Shown here piece by piece: positions 34,354-42,584 of a stretch of 64,000 nt of DNA (positions are counted from its first letter, which is position 1; the number at the start of each line of letters is the position of its first letter). A program made the position numbers and the translations under genes. Location: NCBI GenBank assembly GCA_963728765.1, contig CAVSKX010000005.1, positions 248,001-312,000 of the forward strand, in the 5' to 3' direction. The notes under the pieces were generated by a model that worked only from the letters and a program-made list of their open reading frames with translations, had not been told where the DNA came from and did no database searches. The DNA is from AC-32 sp963728765 (GTDB lineage: Bacteria; Actinomycetota; Thermoleophilia; Gaiellales; Gaiellaceae).

Positions 34354-35121
34354 GTGAGGACGTTCGCTGTAGCAAGAGCGGTGGCGTGGCGGACGTTGCA
34401 CAACGTGCTGACGAACCCGTCGCTGCTGCTGCCGTCGCTGATCTTCCCGCTCTTCTTCTTCACCGCCTTCGCCGGCGGGCTCTCCCGGATCGACAAGCTG
34501 CCCGGCTTCGAGTTTCCCAGCGGGTACACGGCCTTCCAGTTCGCCTTCGTGCTGCTGCAGTCGGCGGTCTTCGGCGGCGTCTTCACCGGGTTCGGGATCG
34601 CACGCGACTTCGAGAGCGGCTTCGCCCGGCGGTTGTTGCTCGCGGCGCCGAACCGCACCGGCATCGTCTTCGGCTACGCGCTCGCCGCGTGCGGCCGCTG
34701 GCTCGTGACCGCGGCCTTCCTCACCGCCGTCGCGCTGATCGTGGGCATGCGCGTCGACGGGAGCGGGGTCGACCTGTTCGGCATGTACACGCTCGCGCTG
34801 CTCCTCAACGGCGCGGCTGTCCTCTGGTCGGCGGGCGTCGCGATGAGGCTGCGGACGATGCAGGCGGGGCCGATCATGCAGCTGCCCGTCTTTCTCGTGC
34901 TCTTCTTCGCGCCCGTGTACGTGCCGCTCGCGCTGCTGCAGGGCTGGATCCACGGGGTCGCCACGGTGAACCCGGTGACGCGCGTGCTCGAGGCGGCGCG
35001 CGGCTTCATCTCCGGTGAGCCGACGGAGGTCGCGCTCGCCTACGGGACGGCGCTCTTCCTCGTGCTGTTCTTCTCGCTCTGGGCCCTGCGCGGACTGCGC
35101 AGCGCCGAACGCGCGGGTTGA
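34354..35121 (+). CDS. ABC-2 type permease, second subunit
   Basis: GTG 34354 is chosen because GGGAGG lies eight bases upstream; the start five codons earlier would cover that site. The 255-residue protein is related to the first permease (RDFESGFARRLLLAAPNR matches RDIQTGFLSRLSLTPMR) and has about six membrane segments. Two unlike permeases with one ATPase form a heteromeric ABC-2 exporter. The gene ends this operon; a 250-bp gap follows before the sensor kinase gene, with a GAGCCCG/CGGGCTC stem near 35140-35180. Confidence 0.87.
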   Translation: MRTFAVARAVAWRTLHNVLTNPSLLLPSLIFPLFFFTAFAGGLSRIDKLPGFEFPSGYTAFQFAFVLLQSAVFGGVFTGFGIARDFESGFARRLLLAAPNRTGIVFGYALAACGRWLVTAAFLTAVALIVGMRVDGSGVDLFGMYTLALLLNGAAVLWSAGVAMRLRTMQAGPIMQLPVFLVLFFAPVYVPLALLQGWIHGVATVNPVTRVLEAARGFISGEPTEVALAYGTALFLVLFFSLWALRGLRSAERAG

Positions 35122-35372
35122 CTCTCCAAGGATCGGAGGGAGCCCGCCGCTCGGGGGGTGGTGGCGACGGGCTCTCCCCATTGCTCGCCGCGGGTCTCAA
35201 GGCCAGGTACAGAGCTCCGCGGCTCGCATCGCCCAGTGATCTGGACGCTAGTCGCCGCGCCGCGGGATTCCAATAGGCCGACCGGCCCATCTTTCAAAGG
35301 AGGAAACGCGCCCTCTGCATGGGATTTCCGGTCGACGCCGCCGGAGGCCCTCCGTATCATCGGAGGCGCCCA

Positions 35373-38300
35373 GTGACCCCCGAAGACCAAGCTGTCTACT
35401 TCAACGCCGTGCCCCTGTTCGTCCTGTCGGGCGCGTACCTGATGGTGGCGGCGTTGCTGGCTCCGACGCTGTGGCGCGAGCGGCACCGGGTGGCGGTGAC
35501 CGATGTCGCGCTCGCCTCGATCTTCCCCGGGATCGCTATCCCGGCCGCGATCTTCGGCGCCGTGGTCCTCCACGACCGCTCCCCGATCGGCGGCCACGTC
35601 TGGCCGCCGTTCGTGGCGTTGGTGATCGCGCTCATCCCTGCCTTGATCTTCCTGCGACGCTGGAGCGAGCCCGCCGTCGTCGTGATGAGCGGGCCGCGCG
35701 CCAGGGAGGCCGAGGAGCTCGTCAGCGTCCGCGACCGCGAGCTGGACGCGGTGGCGCAGATCGTGAACGCGCTTGCGCGGTCGCAGGACCCGGCCGAGGC
35801 GGCACGGACGCTGCTCGACAAGGTCGAGTCATTGTTCGGCACCGACTTCACCGCGCTGGCGCTCGTAACGCCGGACGAGGACGAGGCGACAGGGGTAATC
35901 GCGCGCTCGGGCGGCGAGGACATCGCGTGGTGGAGCGAGATGCGCGTCCACCTGCACAACGAGCCGTCAGGGATCGCGAGCGCGTTCTTCGAGGCGGCGC
36001 CGGTGACGGTCTACGACGTCGAGTCCTCGCCGCTCGTGAACCCGCGCCTGGCGCGCACAGTCAAGGGGAAGAGCGCGGCCTTCATCCCGCTGATCGTGGA
36101 GGAGCGCGTGATCGGCGTGCTCGTCGCTGCGACCACACGGGAGCGGCGGTCCTTCCCGGCGGAGGACCTGCGCCTGATGGAGGCGCTGGCGGGGGAGGCC
36201 GCAATCGCGCTCGACCGCACCCGCTCGGCCTCGGCGCTCGACCAGGCTCTCGCCCGGGAGCGCCTCGTGGCGAAGATCTCGCGCCGCGTCCGCTCGGTGC
36301 ACGATCTCGACGCGGTCACGCGCGTCGCGGTCACGGAGACCGGCCGCGCCCTCGACGCGACACGCTGCTTCATCCGGCTCGCCGAGCAGTCCGACGCGCT
36401 GCCGATCCGGGCCGAGTGGTGGGCCGAGGGGCTCAAGCCGCTTGGAACGGCACTTTCCGGGCTCCCGGTCTCGAACCTCGCGGCGCGTGAGCGGCGCACG
36501 GTCGCGATCGCGGACGTGCTCGACGCCCCCGAGCTCATCGACCCGTCGCTCGGGAGCCTGGAAACGCTCACCCGCCTGGGCACGCGGTCGGCGCTGGCGA
36601 CGCCGATCATCGTCTTCGACCGCATGATCGGGGTGCTCGGCCTGCACCGGCCCGACCCGGGGACGTGGGCCGTTGCCGACGTCCAGTTGGCGGAGGCGGT
36701 CGCGCGCGAGATCGGGCTCGCGCTGCACACGGCACGCCTGCTGGACGAGAACGAGCGGCGCCTCGGCGAGCAGGAAGCGCTGCTGAAGGCGGCCCAGACC
36801 GTGACGAGCGAGCTCGAGCTCGAGGCGGTGCTGCAGCGGCTCGTCGACGAGGTCGCGGCGCTGCTCGATGCGGACGCTGTCGACTGCTCCCTCTACGAGG
36901 CCGACACCGGCCTGCTCCGCTGCGCGGCGGTCCACGGGCTGCGGGAGGGCATCGTCGGCTTCGAGTTCTCCGCCGACCGCGGCCTCGCCGGCCGGGCGAT
37001 CTCGCGCGGGCGCCCGGTGCTCTCGGACGACTACGGCTCGCTCCCGGACGCGGTTCCGCACCCGGCCTACGAAGGCATGCGCGGCGCGATCGTCGCGCCG
37101 ATGCGCTGGTCGGGCGAGGTGATGGGCATCCTCGGCGTCGGGTCGCGTGATCGCGCGCGGCGCTTCACCCAGGCCGACTCCGGGCTGCTGGAGGCGTTCG
37201 CGAACCTGGCCGCGCTCTCGCTTCGCAACGCCGAGAGCTTCGCCGACCGCTCGCGCCAGGCCCAGATTCAGCGCGGCTTCTACCGCATCGCCTCCGTCCT
37301 CGGCGAGCCGATCTCGCTCAAGGAGACCTTCGACGCGCTGGCGCAGGCCGCGTCGGACGCGCTCGGCGGCGGCAGCGCCGCGGTGCTGATGCCCGCCGGC
37401 GACGATCTCCGGCTCGCGGGGCTGCACGGGCTCCCTGGCCTGCTGGTGCGGTTCCTCGAGAGCGGCCTGGGCGACCCCTCCGGCCCGCTGCGGACGGCCG
37501 CGCGGGGAGGCCGCGTACTCGTCGCGCCGCAGTTTGCCGACGATGACCGTTTCGACGACGAGTGGCGCGCCGTGTCCCGCGAGTCGGGCTACTCGGCGCT
37601 CCTCGCAGTGCCGGTCGAGGCGCCGCGCAGCGAGGAAGGCGCGCTCGTGCTCGTCTTCTTCGACGAGGAGCGGCGCTTCACCGACGATGACCTCGAGCTC
37701 GCCCGCAACCTCGCGGGAGCGGCGCGAGGGGCGCTCGAGCGGAGCGAGCTGTTCGAGGCCGAGCGACGGGCCCGCGCGCTGGCGCAGCAGCTGGCGCGCA
37801 CGGGGTCGCGGCTCGCGACCGAGCTCGACCCGGCGGCGGTGCTCGACGAGGTCGTCCAGCAGGCGCCGATGCTGCTCGACGCCGACGCCGCGGTCATCCG
37901 GCTGCTCCAAGGCGACGAGCTCGTCGCGGCGGCCGTGGTGGGCGATGAAACGGCCACGATGCTCGAATCGCGCATGCCGTCGACGGCTCGGCTCGCCGGG
38001 GACGCGGTGCAGTCGCGCTCGCCGGTCGCGGTTCCGGATGCCCGCGACGACCAGCGGCTGCTGCAGGCCGACGCGATGCTCGCCGCCGGGTACGCATCCT
38101 GCGCGGCGGTGCCGCTCGTCGGTGCCGAGGGATCGGTGCTCGGCGTGCTCTCGGTCTACGGACGTGCCCCGCGCCGTTGGCGCGAGGAGGAAGTCGAGGC
38201 GCTGGCAGCGTTCGCCGGGAACGCGTCGGCCGCGCTCTCCAGCGCCGAGCTCTACCAGAGCGTCGCGCTCGAGAAGGAGCGCAGCGTGGCGATCCTGGCC

Positions 38301-39320
38301 AACATCGCCGACGGGATCGTGGCCGTCGACCGCGACGGCGAGGTCGTCCTCTGGAACGCGGCCGCCGAGTGGATCACGGGCGTGCCCGCGGAGGAGGCGC
38401 TCGGCCGGCCGCCGGGCGAGGTCCTGCAGCGCGACCTGCAGTCGGGCGACGACGCGCCTGCGGGCGAGCGGCTCCTCCCGCTCCGCCGCGGTGGCGAGGA
38501 GATCTGGCTCTCGCTCACCGAAGCGGTGATGCACGATCCGGCCGGGGCCATCGCCGGGCGCATCTTTGCCTTCCGCGACATCTCTGCCGAGCGCGTCGTC
38601 GAGCAGATGAAGTCGGAGTTCGTCTCGAACGTCTCGCGCGAGCTGCGCTCGCCGCTGACCTCGATCTACGGCTTCGCCGAGACGCTGCTCCGCGATGACG
38701 TTCTCTTCGGCGAGGAGGAACGGGCGACGTTCCTGAGCTACATCGCCTCGGAGGCCGGACGACTGACCGCGATCGTCGACCGCCTGCTTTCCGTGGCGCG
38801 GCTCGACTCGGGTGACCTGCAGGTGCAGCTCTCGCCCACGGACGTCGGTGCCATCGTCTCGGAGGTCGTCTCTGCCGCGAAGCAGTCGCTGAAGCTCGAC
38901 GACCACCAGCTCGAGCTCGAGCTGCCGCCGGAGCCGCTGACCGTGGACGCGGACCGGGACAAGCTCAGGCAGATCGTGATGGACCTCGTCGAGAACGCCG
39001 TCAAGTACTCACCGGGCGGGGGCGTCGTCCGCGTGGCCGCGCGCCGCCACGACGACGCCGTCGAGGTGAGCGTCGAGGACGAGGGGATCGGGATCCCGCA
39101 GGCCCAGCAGACGCGGATCTTCGCCAAGTTCTACCGCGCCGAGAGCGCCAGCCGGGACCTCGCCAGCGGCGGCACGGGGCTCGGCCTCTTCATCGCCAAG
39201 GAGCTGCTCGACGCGATGCGCGGGCGCATCTGGGTCGACTCGCGCGAAGGTGAGGGGTCGACGTTCACATTCTCGCTCCCGCTTTCCGCGGCGCCGCCGG
39301 TCCTGAGCGAGCGAGAATGA
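35373..39320 (+). CDS. multi-GAF sensor kinase lacking the phosphoacceptor histidine
   Basis: The 1315-residue protein has three N-terminal membrane segments, then about five GAF domains in series (roughly residues 125 to 970), a PAS domain (about 985-1080), and HisKA and HATPase_c domains. The HisKA box reads EFVSNVSRELRSPLTSIYGF, where sensor kinases have S-H-E-L-R: residue 1089 is Arg (CGC), not His. The ATP-binding N box (DLVENAVKYSPGG), G1 (VEDEGIGIP) and G2 (GGTGLGLFIAKEL) are intact. Normal autophosphorylation is therefore not expected. GTG 35373 is preferred over the ATG at 35319 because GGAGG sits six bases before it. A receiver gene follows by 46 bp. Confidence 0.88.
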   Translation: MTPEDQAVYFNAVPLFVLSGAYLMVAALLAPTLWRERHRVAVTDVALASIFPGIAIPAAIFGAVVLHDRSPIGGHVWPPFVALVIALIPALIFLRRWSEPAVVVMSGPRAREAEELVSVRDRELDAVAQIVNALARSQDPAEAARTLLDKVESLFGTDFTALALVTPDEDEATGVIARSGGEDIAWWSEMRVHLHNEPSGIASAFFEAAPVTVYDVESSPLVNPRLARTVKGKSAAFIPLIVEERVIGVLVAATTRERRSFPAEDLRLMEALAGEAAIALDRTRSASALDQALARERLVAKISRRVRSVHDLDAVTRVAVTETGRALDATRCFIRLAEQSDALPIRAEWWAEGLKPLGTALSGLPVSNLAARERRTVAIADVLDAPELIDPSLGSLETLTRLGTRSALATPIIVFDRMIGVLGLHRPDPGTWAVADVQLAEAVAREIGLALHTARLLDENERRLGEQEALLKAAQTVTSELELEAVLQRLVDEVAALLDADAVDCSLYEADTGLLRCAAVHGLREGIVGFEFSADRGLAGRAISRGRPVLSDDYGSLPDAVPHPAYEGMRGAIVAPMRWSGEVMGILGVGSRDRARRFTQADSGLLEAFANLAALSLRNAESFADRSRQAQIQRGFYRIASVLGEPISLKETFDALAQAASDALGGGSAAVLMPAGDDLRLAGLHGLPGLLVRFLESGLGDPSGPLRTAARGGRVLVAPQFADDDRFDDEWRAVSRESGYSALLAVPVEAPRSEEGALVLVFFDEERRFTDDDLELARNLAGAARGALERSELFEAERRARALAQQLARTGSRLATELDPAAVLDEVVQQAPMLLDADAAVIRLLQGDELVAAAVVGDETATMLESRMPSTARLAGDAVQSRSPVAVPDARDDQRLLQADAMLAAGYASCAAVPLVGAEGSVLGVLSVYGRAPRRWREEEVEALAAFAGNASAALSSAELYQSVALEKERSVAILANIADGIVAVDRDGEVVLWNAAAEWITGVPAEEALGRPPGEVLQRDLQSGDDAPAGERLLPLRRGGEEIWLSLTEAVMHDPAGAIAGRIFAFRDISAERVVEQMKSEFVSNVSRELRSPLTSIYGFAETLLRDDVLFGEEERATFLSYIASEAGRLTAIVDRLLSVARLDSGDLQVQLSPTDVGAIVSEVVSAAKQSLKLDDHQLELELPPEPLTVDADRDKLRQIVMDLVENAVKYSPGGGVVRVAARRHDDAVEVSVEDEGIGIPQAQQTRIFAKFYRAESASRDLASGGTGLGLFIAKELLDAMRGRIWVDSREGEGSTFTFSLPLSAAPPVLSERE

Positions 39321-39366
39321 ACCGCTTCTCGAATGGGTATGCGCGACTGATGCGAAAAGAGGGCCG

Positions 39367-39816
39367 ATGACGCGGGTGCTGGTAATCGACGACGAAGCTC
39401 CGATCCGCCTGCTCTGCAGGGTCAACCTGGAGGCGGAGGGGATGGACGTGCTCGAGGCGAGCGATGGCCCGACGGGCCTCGAGAAGGCGCGCAACGAGGA
39501 GCCCGACGTGATCCTCCTCGACGTGATGATGCCGGGGCTCGACGGCTGGCAGGTCGCGGAGGAGCTGATCGACGGCGACGCCACGAGCTTGATCCCGATC
39601 GTCTTCCTGACGGCCCGCGCCGAGGCCCGTGACCGGGCCCGCGGCCTCGACCTCGGCGGCATCGACTACGTCACGAAGCCGTTCAACCCGGTCGAGCTCG
39701 CGCCGCTCGTGCGCGACCTGATCGCCCGCGTCGACCGCGGGGAGCGTGAGGACCTACGGCGCGAGAAGCTCGCCGAGCTGCGTGACCTGCTCGACCCGCC
39801 GCGGCGGGACGAGTAG
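39367..39816 (+). CDS. single-domain response regulator with short C-terminal helix
   Basis: The 149-residue protein is a receiver domain with acidic pair Asp9-Asp10, phosphoacceptor Asp52 (ILLDVMMPG), Thr82 (FLTARAE) and Lys104 (VTKPF). The C-terminal 35 residues are a charged helix (GEREDLRREKLAELRDLL) with no DNA-binding domain. It is 46 bp behind the sensor kinase and would be its partner. Because that kinase lacks its His, another kinase may phosphorylate this receiver. A repeat array follows its stop. Confidence 0.92.
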   Translation: MTRVLVIDDEAPIRLLCRVNLEAEGMDVLEASDGPTGLEKARNEEPDVILLDVMMPGLDGWQVAEELIDGDATSLIPIVFLTARAEARDRARGLDLGGIDYVTKPFNPVELAPLVRDLIARVDRGEREDLRREKLAELRDLLDPPRRDE

Positions 39817-39821
39817 AGCTG

Positions 39822-40057
39822 CCCGCTACCGCCCCCAAGGCGTCGCTTTGCGACGCCGACCATAGAGGCTGCGCCGGCTTCGCCGGCGCGGCCGTCTAAC
39901 CCGCTACCGCCCCCAAGGCGTCGCTTTGCGACGCCGACCATAGAGGCTGCGCCGGCTTCGCCGGCGCGGCCGTCTAACCCGCTACCGCCCCTAAGGCGTC
40001 GCTTGCGACGCCGACCATAGAGGCTGCGCCGGCTTCGCCGGCGCGGCCGTCTAACCC
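39822..40057. repeat. tandem array of three 78-bp double-hairpin repeats
   Basis: Hairpin 1 starts at 39839, 39917 and 39995 (GGCGTCGC TTT GCGACGCC, TT in the third), and hairpin 2 is GGCTGCGCCGGC TTC and its complement with one G-U pair. Each unit also carries CCCGCTACCGCCC, which is the complement of the last codons and stop of the CAP-protein gene at 40059. The array therefore arose by tandem copying of a segment that included that gene end. It lies between convergent genes, as does the 27-kb array. Confidence 0.9.
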
Positions 40058-40058
40058 G

Positions 40059-40535
40059 CTACCGCCCCGCGAAGTCAGTTGTGACCATCAGCGTGTGCCG
40101 CTGGCCGTTGAAGGTGCCGGTGATCGCACCGATGCCGACGATCCGGTAGCCCGGGCGCAGCAGGTTGGCGCGGTGCGACGGGCTCGCGAGCCACATCTGC
40201 ACGATCGTGCGCGCGCCGGAGAGGCCCGAGCTCCAGGCGAGGTTCTCGCCGATGCGCGGCGCGCGCACGCCTGCGCGGCGGATGCGCGTGGTGAAGGCGC
40301 CATGGGTGAACGTGCCCGTCCGGAGCATCCGGCGTGAGTGGTTGCGCGCCGCGCCCTCGAGCCTCGCATCGCCCTTGAGCGGGCGCAGGCCGTGCGTGAT
40401 GCGCACCTGGTTCATCACCGTCAGCAGAGCCGACTCGGAGCGCGTCAGACTCGCGGTCTCTGCCGCGTCGGTGCTGCCTGCTGCTATGAGGGCGACGGCG
40501 ACGGCTGCCACGCCCGTGCGCACTCGTCTGGCCAC
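40059..40535 (-). CDS. secreted CAP-domain (SCP/PR1-like) protein
   Basis: The CAP domain shows LLTVMNQVRITHGLRPL, ARNHSRRMLRTGTFTHGAF, GENLAWSSG, IVQMWLASPSHRANLLRPGYRIVGIG and VTTDFAGR, with the two His and Glu residues of the family cavity. The function of bacterial CAP proteins is mostly unknown; some act on cell walls or bind lipids. GTG 40535 gives a signal peptide (VARRVRTGVAAVAVALIAAG) and sits ten bases after TACATA, a fitting leaderless start. The longest frame begins at 40598. The final codons are copied in the adjacent repeat array. Confidence 0.85.
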   Translation of the reverse strand: MARRVRTGVAAVAVALIAAGSTDAAETASLTRSESALLTVMNQVRITHGLRPLKGDARLEGAARNHSRRMLRTGTFTHGAFTTRIRRAGVRAPRIGENLAWSSGLSGARTIVQMWLASPSHRANLLRPGYRIVGIGAITGTFNGQRHTLMVTTDFAGR

Positions 40536-40656
40536 GAGTGGGCGGTATGTAAGCACAGATCGCGGCGGGAATCTCCTGCAAACCGTGACAAATGTCACGC
40601 CGACGGGCGGAAACCGGCGCAGGAAGCGCGATCGTGCGCGAGTACACTCATCCCAG

Positions 40657-40730
40657 CGGGACGTAGCGCAGCCTGGTTAGCGCGCCTGCTTTGGGAGCAG
40701 GAGGCCGGCGGTTCGAATCCGCCCGTCCCG
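40657..40730 (+). tRNA. tRNA-Pro (anticodon TGG)
   Basis: The 7-bp acceptor stem CGGGACG pairs with CGTCCCG. The D arm is GCGCAGCCTGGTTAGCGC, the anticodon loop CTTTGGGA gives TGG, and the T arm GGCGG TTCGAAT CCGCC is canonical. No CCA is encoded. The cloverleaf is complete over 74 bases. Confidence 0.96.
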
Positions 40731-40779
40731 ATCTCGGCGCCGGCCGGAACCGAGTCCCGGCCGGCCACCGAATTCGACG

Positions 40780-41598
40780 TTAGAGGTAGGTGTCCAGGAA
40801 CGCCTGGGCCGGAGCCGAATCGACCCGGTACTCCAGGTTGGGCCCGTCGCAGCGGTAGCTGAAGGTCCAGGTGTTCAGCGCGACGAGCGTATCGCCGTGG
40901 AACAGCGGGCCCCCGGAGTCGCCGAAGCAGACGCCGGCTGTGATCTTCAGGAAGCGGTCGGGGAAGGCGTCCTGTGCCGGGATCGAGGAGACCTGGCGGT
41001 AGCTCCTGATCCCGTCGAAGATCGTGATTGCCTTCGGTGAAGCGGCGCTTCCCGTGATGAACGCGTCGGTGCCGTAGCCCACGACGGTGAACGACGCCCT
41101 CTTCAGGTCGAGGCGGTCGAGGTATCCGGCGTCCGCGACCGGCGCCGGCGTGATCCCCGCGACGGGAGCGCTCAGGAATACCAGGGCGATGTCCTCGTGC
41201 GGCGGCGCCAGGCACCGTTGCTTCGAGTTCCCGATACACGGGCCCGCGGTGAACCACGCCGGGTTCACGACGATGTGGTCGACCGTCGAGTACGGCGCGT
41301 CCCCCTCCGGGTCGAACGAGATGCGCAGGTCCGCCGGTCCGAAGCCGTCCGGGCCGACTTCCTGGAGGAAGTCCGTGCAGTGCGCAGCCGTCAGGACGAC
41401 GTCGCTGCGGACGAGCGTTCCCGAGCAGAAGTCGAACCAGTCGTTCCCGACATGCAGCTGGAGCGCACCGACGTTCGCGTAGCGGTTCGCGGTGTCGCTC
41501 GTTCCGCCGATCACCGCGCCTGCCGGGCCTGCGGCGAGCACGACGCTCACGACTGCAATGGTCGCGCCAACGGTGAGCGCTCGGGTGATTCCTCGCAT
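40780..41598 (-). CDS. secreted trypsin-like serine protease
   Basis: The 272-residue chymotrypsin-fold (S1) protease has a signal peptide (GATIAVVSVVLAAGPAGA) and a mature start near AVIGGTSD, like the IVGG of activated trypsins. The triad is His73 (LTAAHC), Asp136 (HEDIALV) and Ser228 (CFGDSGGPL). Cysteines are placed for disulfides (FCSG/AHC, CIGNSKQRC, VCFGDSGG/RCDG). It should be exported and active outside the cell. It stands alone between tRNA-Pro and the divergent Cys-repeat protein gene. Confidence 0.92.
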   Translation of the reverse strand: MRGITRALTVGATIAVVSVVLAAGPAGAVIGGTSDTANRYANVGALQLHVGNDWFDFCSGTLVRSDVVLTAAHCTDFLQEVGPDGFGPADLRISFDPEGDAPYSTVDHIVVNPAWFTAGPCIGNSKQRCLAPPHEDIALVFLSAPVAGITPAPVADAGYLDRLDLKRASFTVVGYGTDAFITGSAASPKAITIFDGIRSYRQVSSIPAQDAFPDRFLKITAGVCFGDSGGPLFHGDTLVALNTWTFSYRCDGPNLEYRVDSAPAQAFLDTYL

Positions 41599-41711
41599 GA
41601 TTCCCCCTTTTGTGGTGTTCGAGGCCGAGCGGCGGAAGGTTAGCGTTCTGTTAGCAGCGCGCCAGGGTCTCGCCTCCGTGCCGTCTTCTCTGAGACGAAG
41701 GAGGCAGATCG

Positions 41712-42536
41712 ATGCGAAAACTGATCGTCTGTGCGGTGGTCGCGTTCGCTCTCGCGCCCGTCGCGGCTCTGGCGACGACGAAGCCGGCTCAGGCGGCGAG
41801 CAGGGACTGCACGGCGCTGCGGGCCAAGATCGGGAGCGCCGCGTTCACCCAGGCATTCGGCAGCGGCGCAAACGCGTTCGGCGTCTGCGTCTCGAAGCTG
41901 ACGCGCTTCGAGCAGGCCGGGATGAACAGCGCCAACACGCTCTGCCGTGCCGAGCAGGCCGATCCGAACTTCGCGGCGGCGCACGGCGGCAAGACCTTCG
42001 CCGAGTTCTACGGCAGCGGTGCCAAGCACAAGAACGCAATCGGGAACTGCGTCTCGCGCAAGCTGCGGCGCTCGTCCGCGAGCGGCCAGTCCGGGCTCAA
42101 CCCGGCGCGTGCCTGCGTCGCGCTTCGAACGCGGATGACGCCCGCCCTGTTCAGACAGTCCTTCGGGACCAACGCCACGCACGGCAACGCCTTCGGCAAG
42201 TGTGTCTCGATCGTCGCGCGCGCGCAGTCGACGGATCTGGTGACGGCGGCGGATGCCTGCCTCGCCGAGGCGTCGGACGCGGGCTTTGCTGCGGCACACG
42301 GCGGAAAGTCGTTCCAGCAGTTCTACGGAACGAACGCCGACCTCAGCAACGCCTTCGGGAGCTGCGTCCTGAAGAAGCTGAAGGCGAGCACCGCGAAGCT
42401 CACGACGGCGCTCGTGAAGGCGTCCAAGACCTGCAAGTCGATGCGCCGCTTGGATCCCGCCAACTTCCGTCAGAAGTACGGCTCGCGGCCGAACGCCTTC
42501 GCCAAGTGCGTCTCGGCGCAGTCGAAAGTGAGGTAG
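41712..42536 (+). CDS. secreted five-repeat cysteine-pair protein
   Basis: ATG 41712 follows GAAGGAGG with proper spacing. After a signal peptide (AVVAFALAPVAALA) the 274-residue protein is built of five repeats of 45-55 residues. Each starts with a Cys and ends with a C-V-S/L element after an F/Y-G-(S/T)-x-A-x-x-N-A-F/I-G core. Repeats 1, 3 and 5 (CTALRAKIGSAAFTQAFGS, CVALRTRMTPALFRQSFGT, CKSMRRLDPANFRQKYGS) form one type. Repeats 2 and 4 (FAAAHGGKTFAEFYGS, FAAAHGGKSFQQFYGT) form another, giving an A-B-A-B-A order. Two Cys per repeat suggest one disulfide each. I know no family name or function for it. Confidence 0.82.
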   Translation: MRKLIVCAVVAFALAPVAALATTKPAQAASRDCTALRAKIGSAAFTQAFGSGANAFGVCVSKLTRFEQAGMNSANTLCRAEQADPNFAAAHGGKTFAEFYGSGAKHKNAIGNCVSRKLRRSSASGQSGLNPARACVALRTRMTPALFRQSFGTNATHGNAFGKCVSIVARAQSTDLVTAADACLAEASDAGFAAAHGGKSFQQFYGTNADLSNAFGSCVLKKLKASTAKLTTALVKASKTCKSMRRLDPANFRQKYGSRPNAFAKCVSAQSKVR

Positions 42537-42549
42537 CTCTCGCGTAAAC

Positions 42550-42574
42550 GGGGCCGCTGCCGGCCGGCGGCCCC
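42550..42574. terminator. GC-rich hairpin between convergent genes
   Basis: GGGGCCGC and GCGGCCCC form an 8-bp stem, and the interior GCCGGC can pair further. It lies between the stops of the Cys-repeat protein gene and the cytochrome gene. No T tract is present. Confidence 0.7.
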
Positions 42575-42584
42575 GAGCTCCCGG

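Noticed and set aside
35319..35372. ATG 35319 as start of the sensor kinase
   Set aside because: The AAAGGAGG before it is 14 bases away, while GTG 35373 has GGAGG at six bases and begins just before the first membrane segment.
35967..38906. 979-codon minus-strand open frame
   Set aside because: It is antisense to the multi-GAF kinase and arises from GC-rich third positions; it has no domain.
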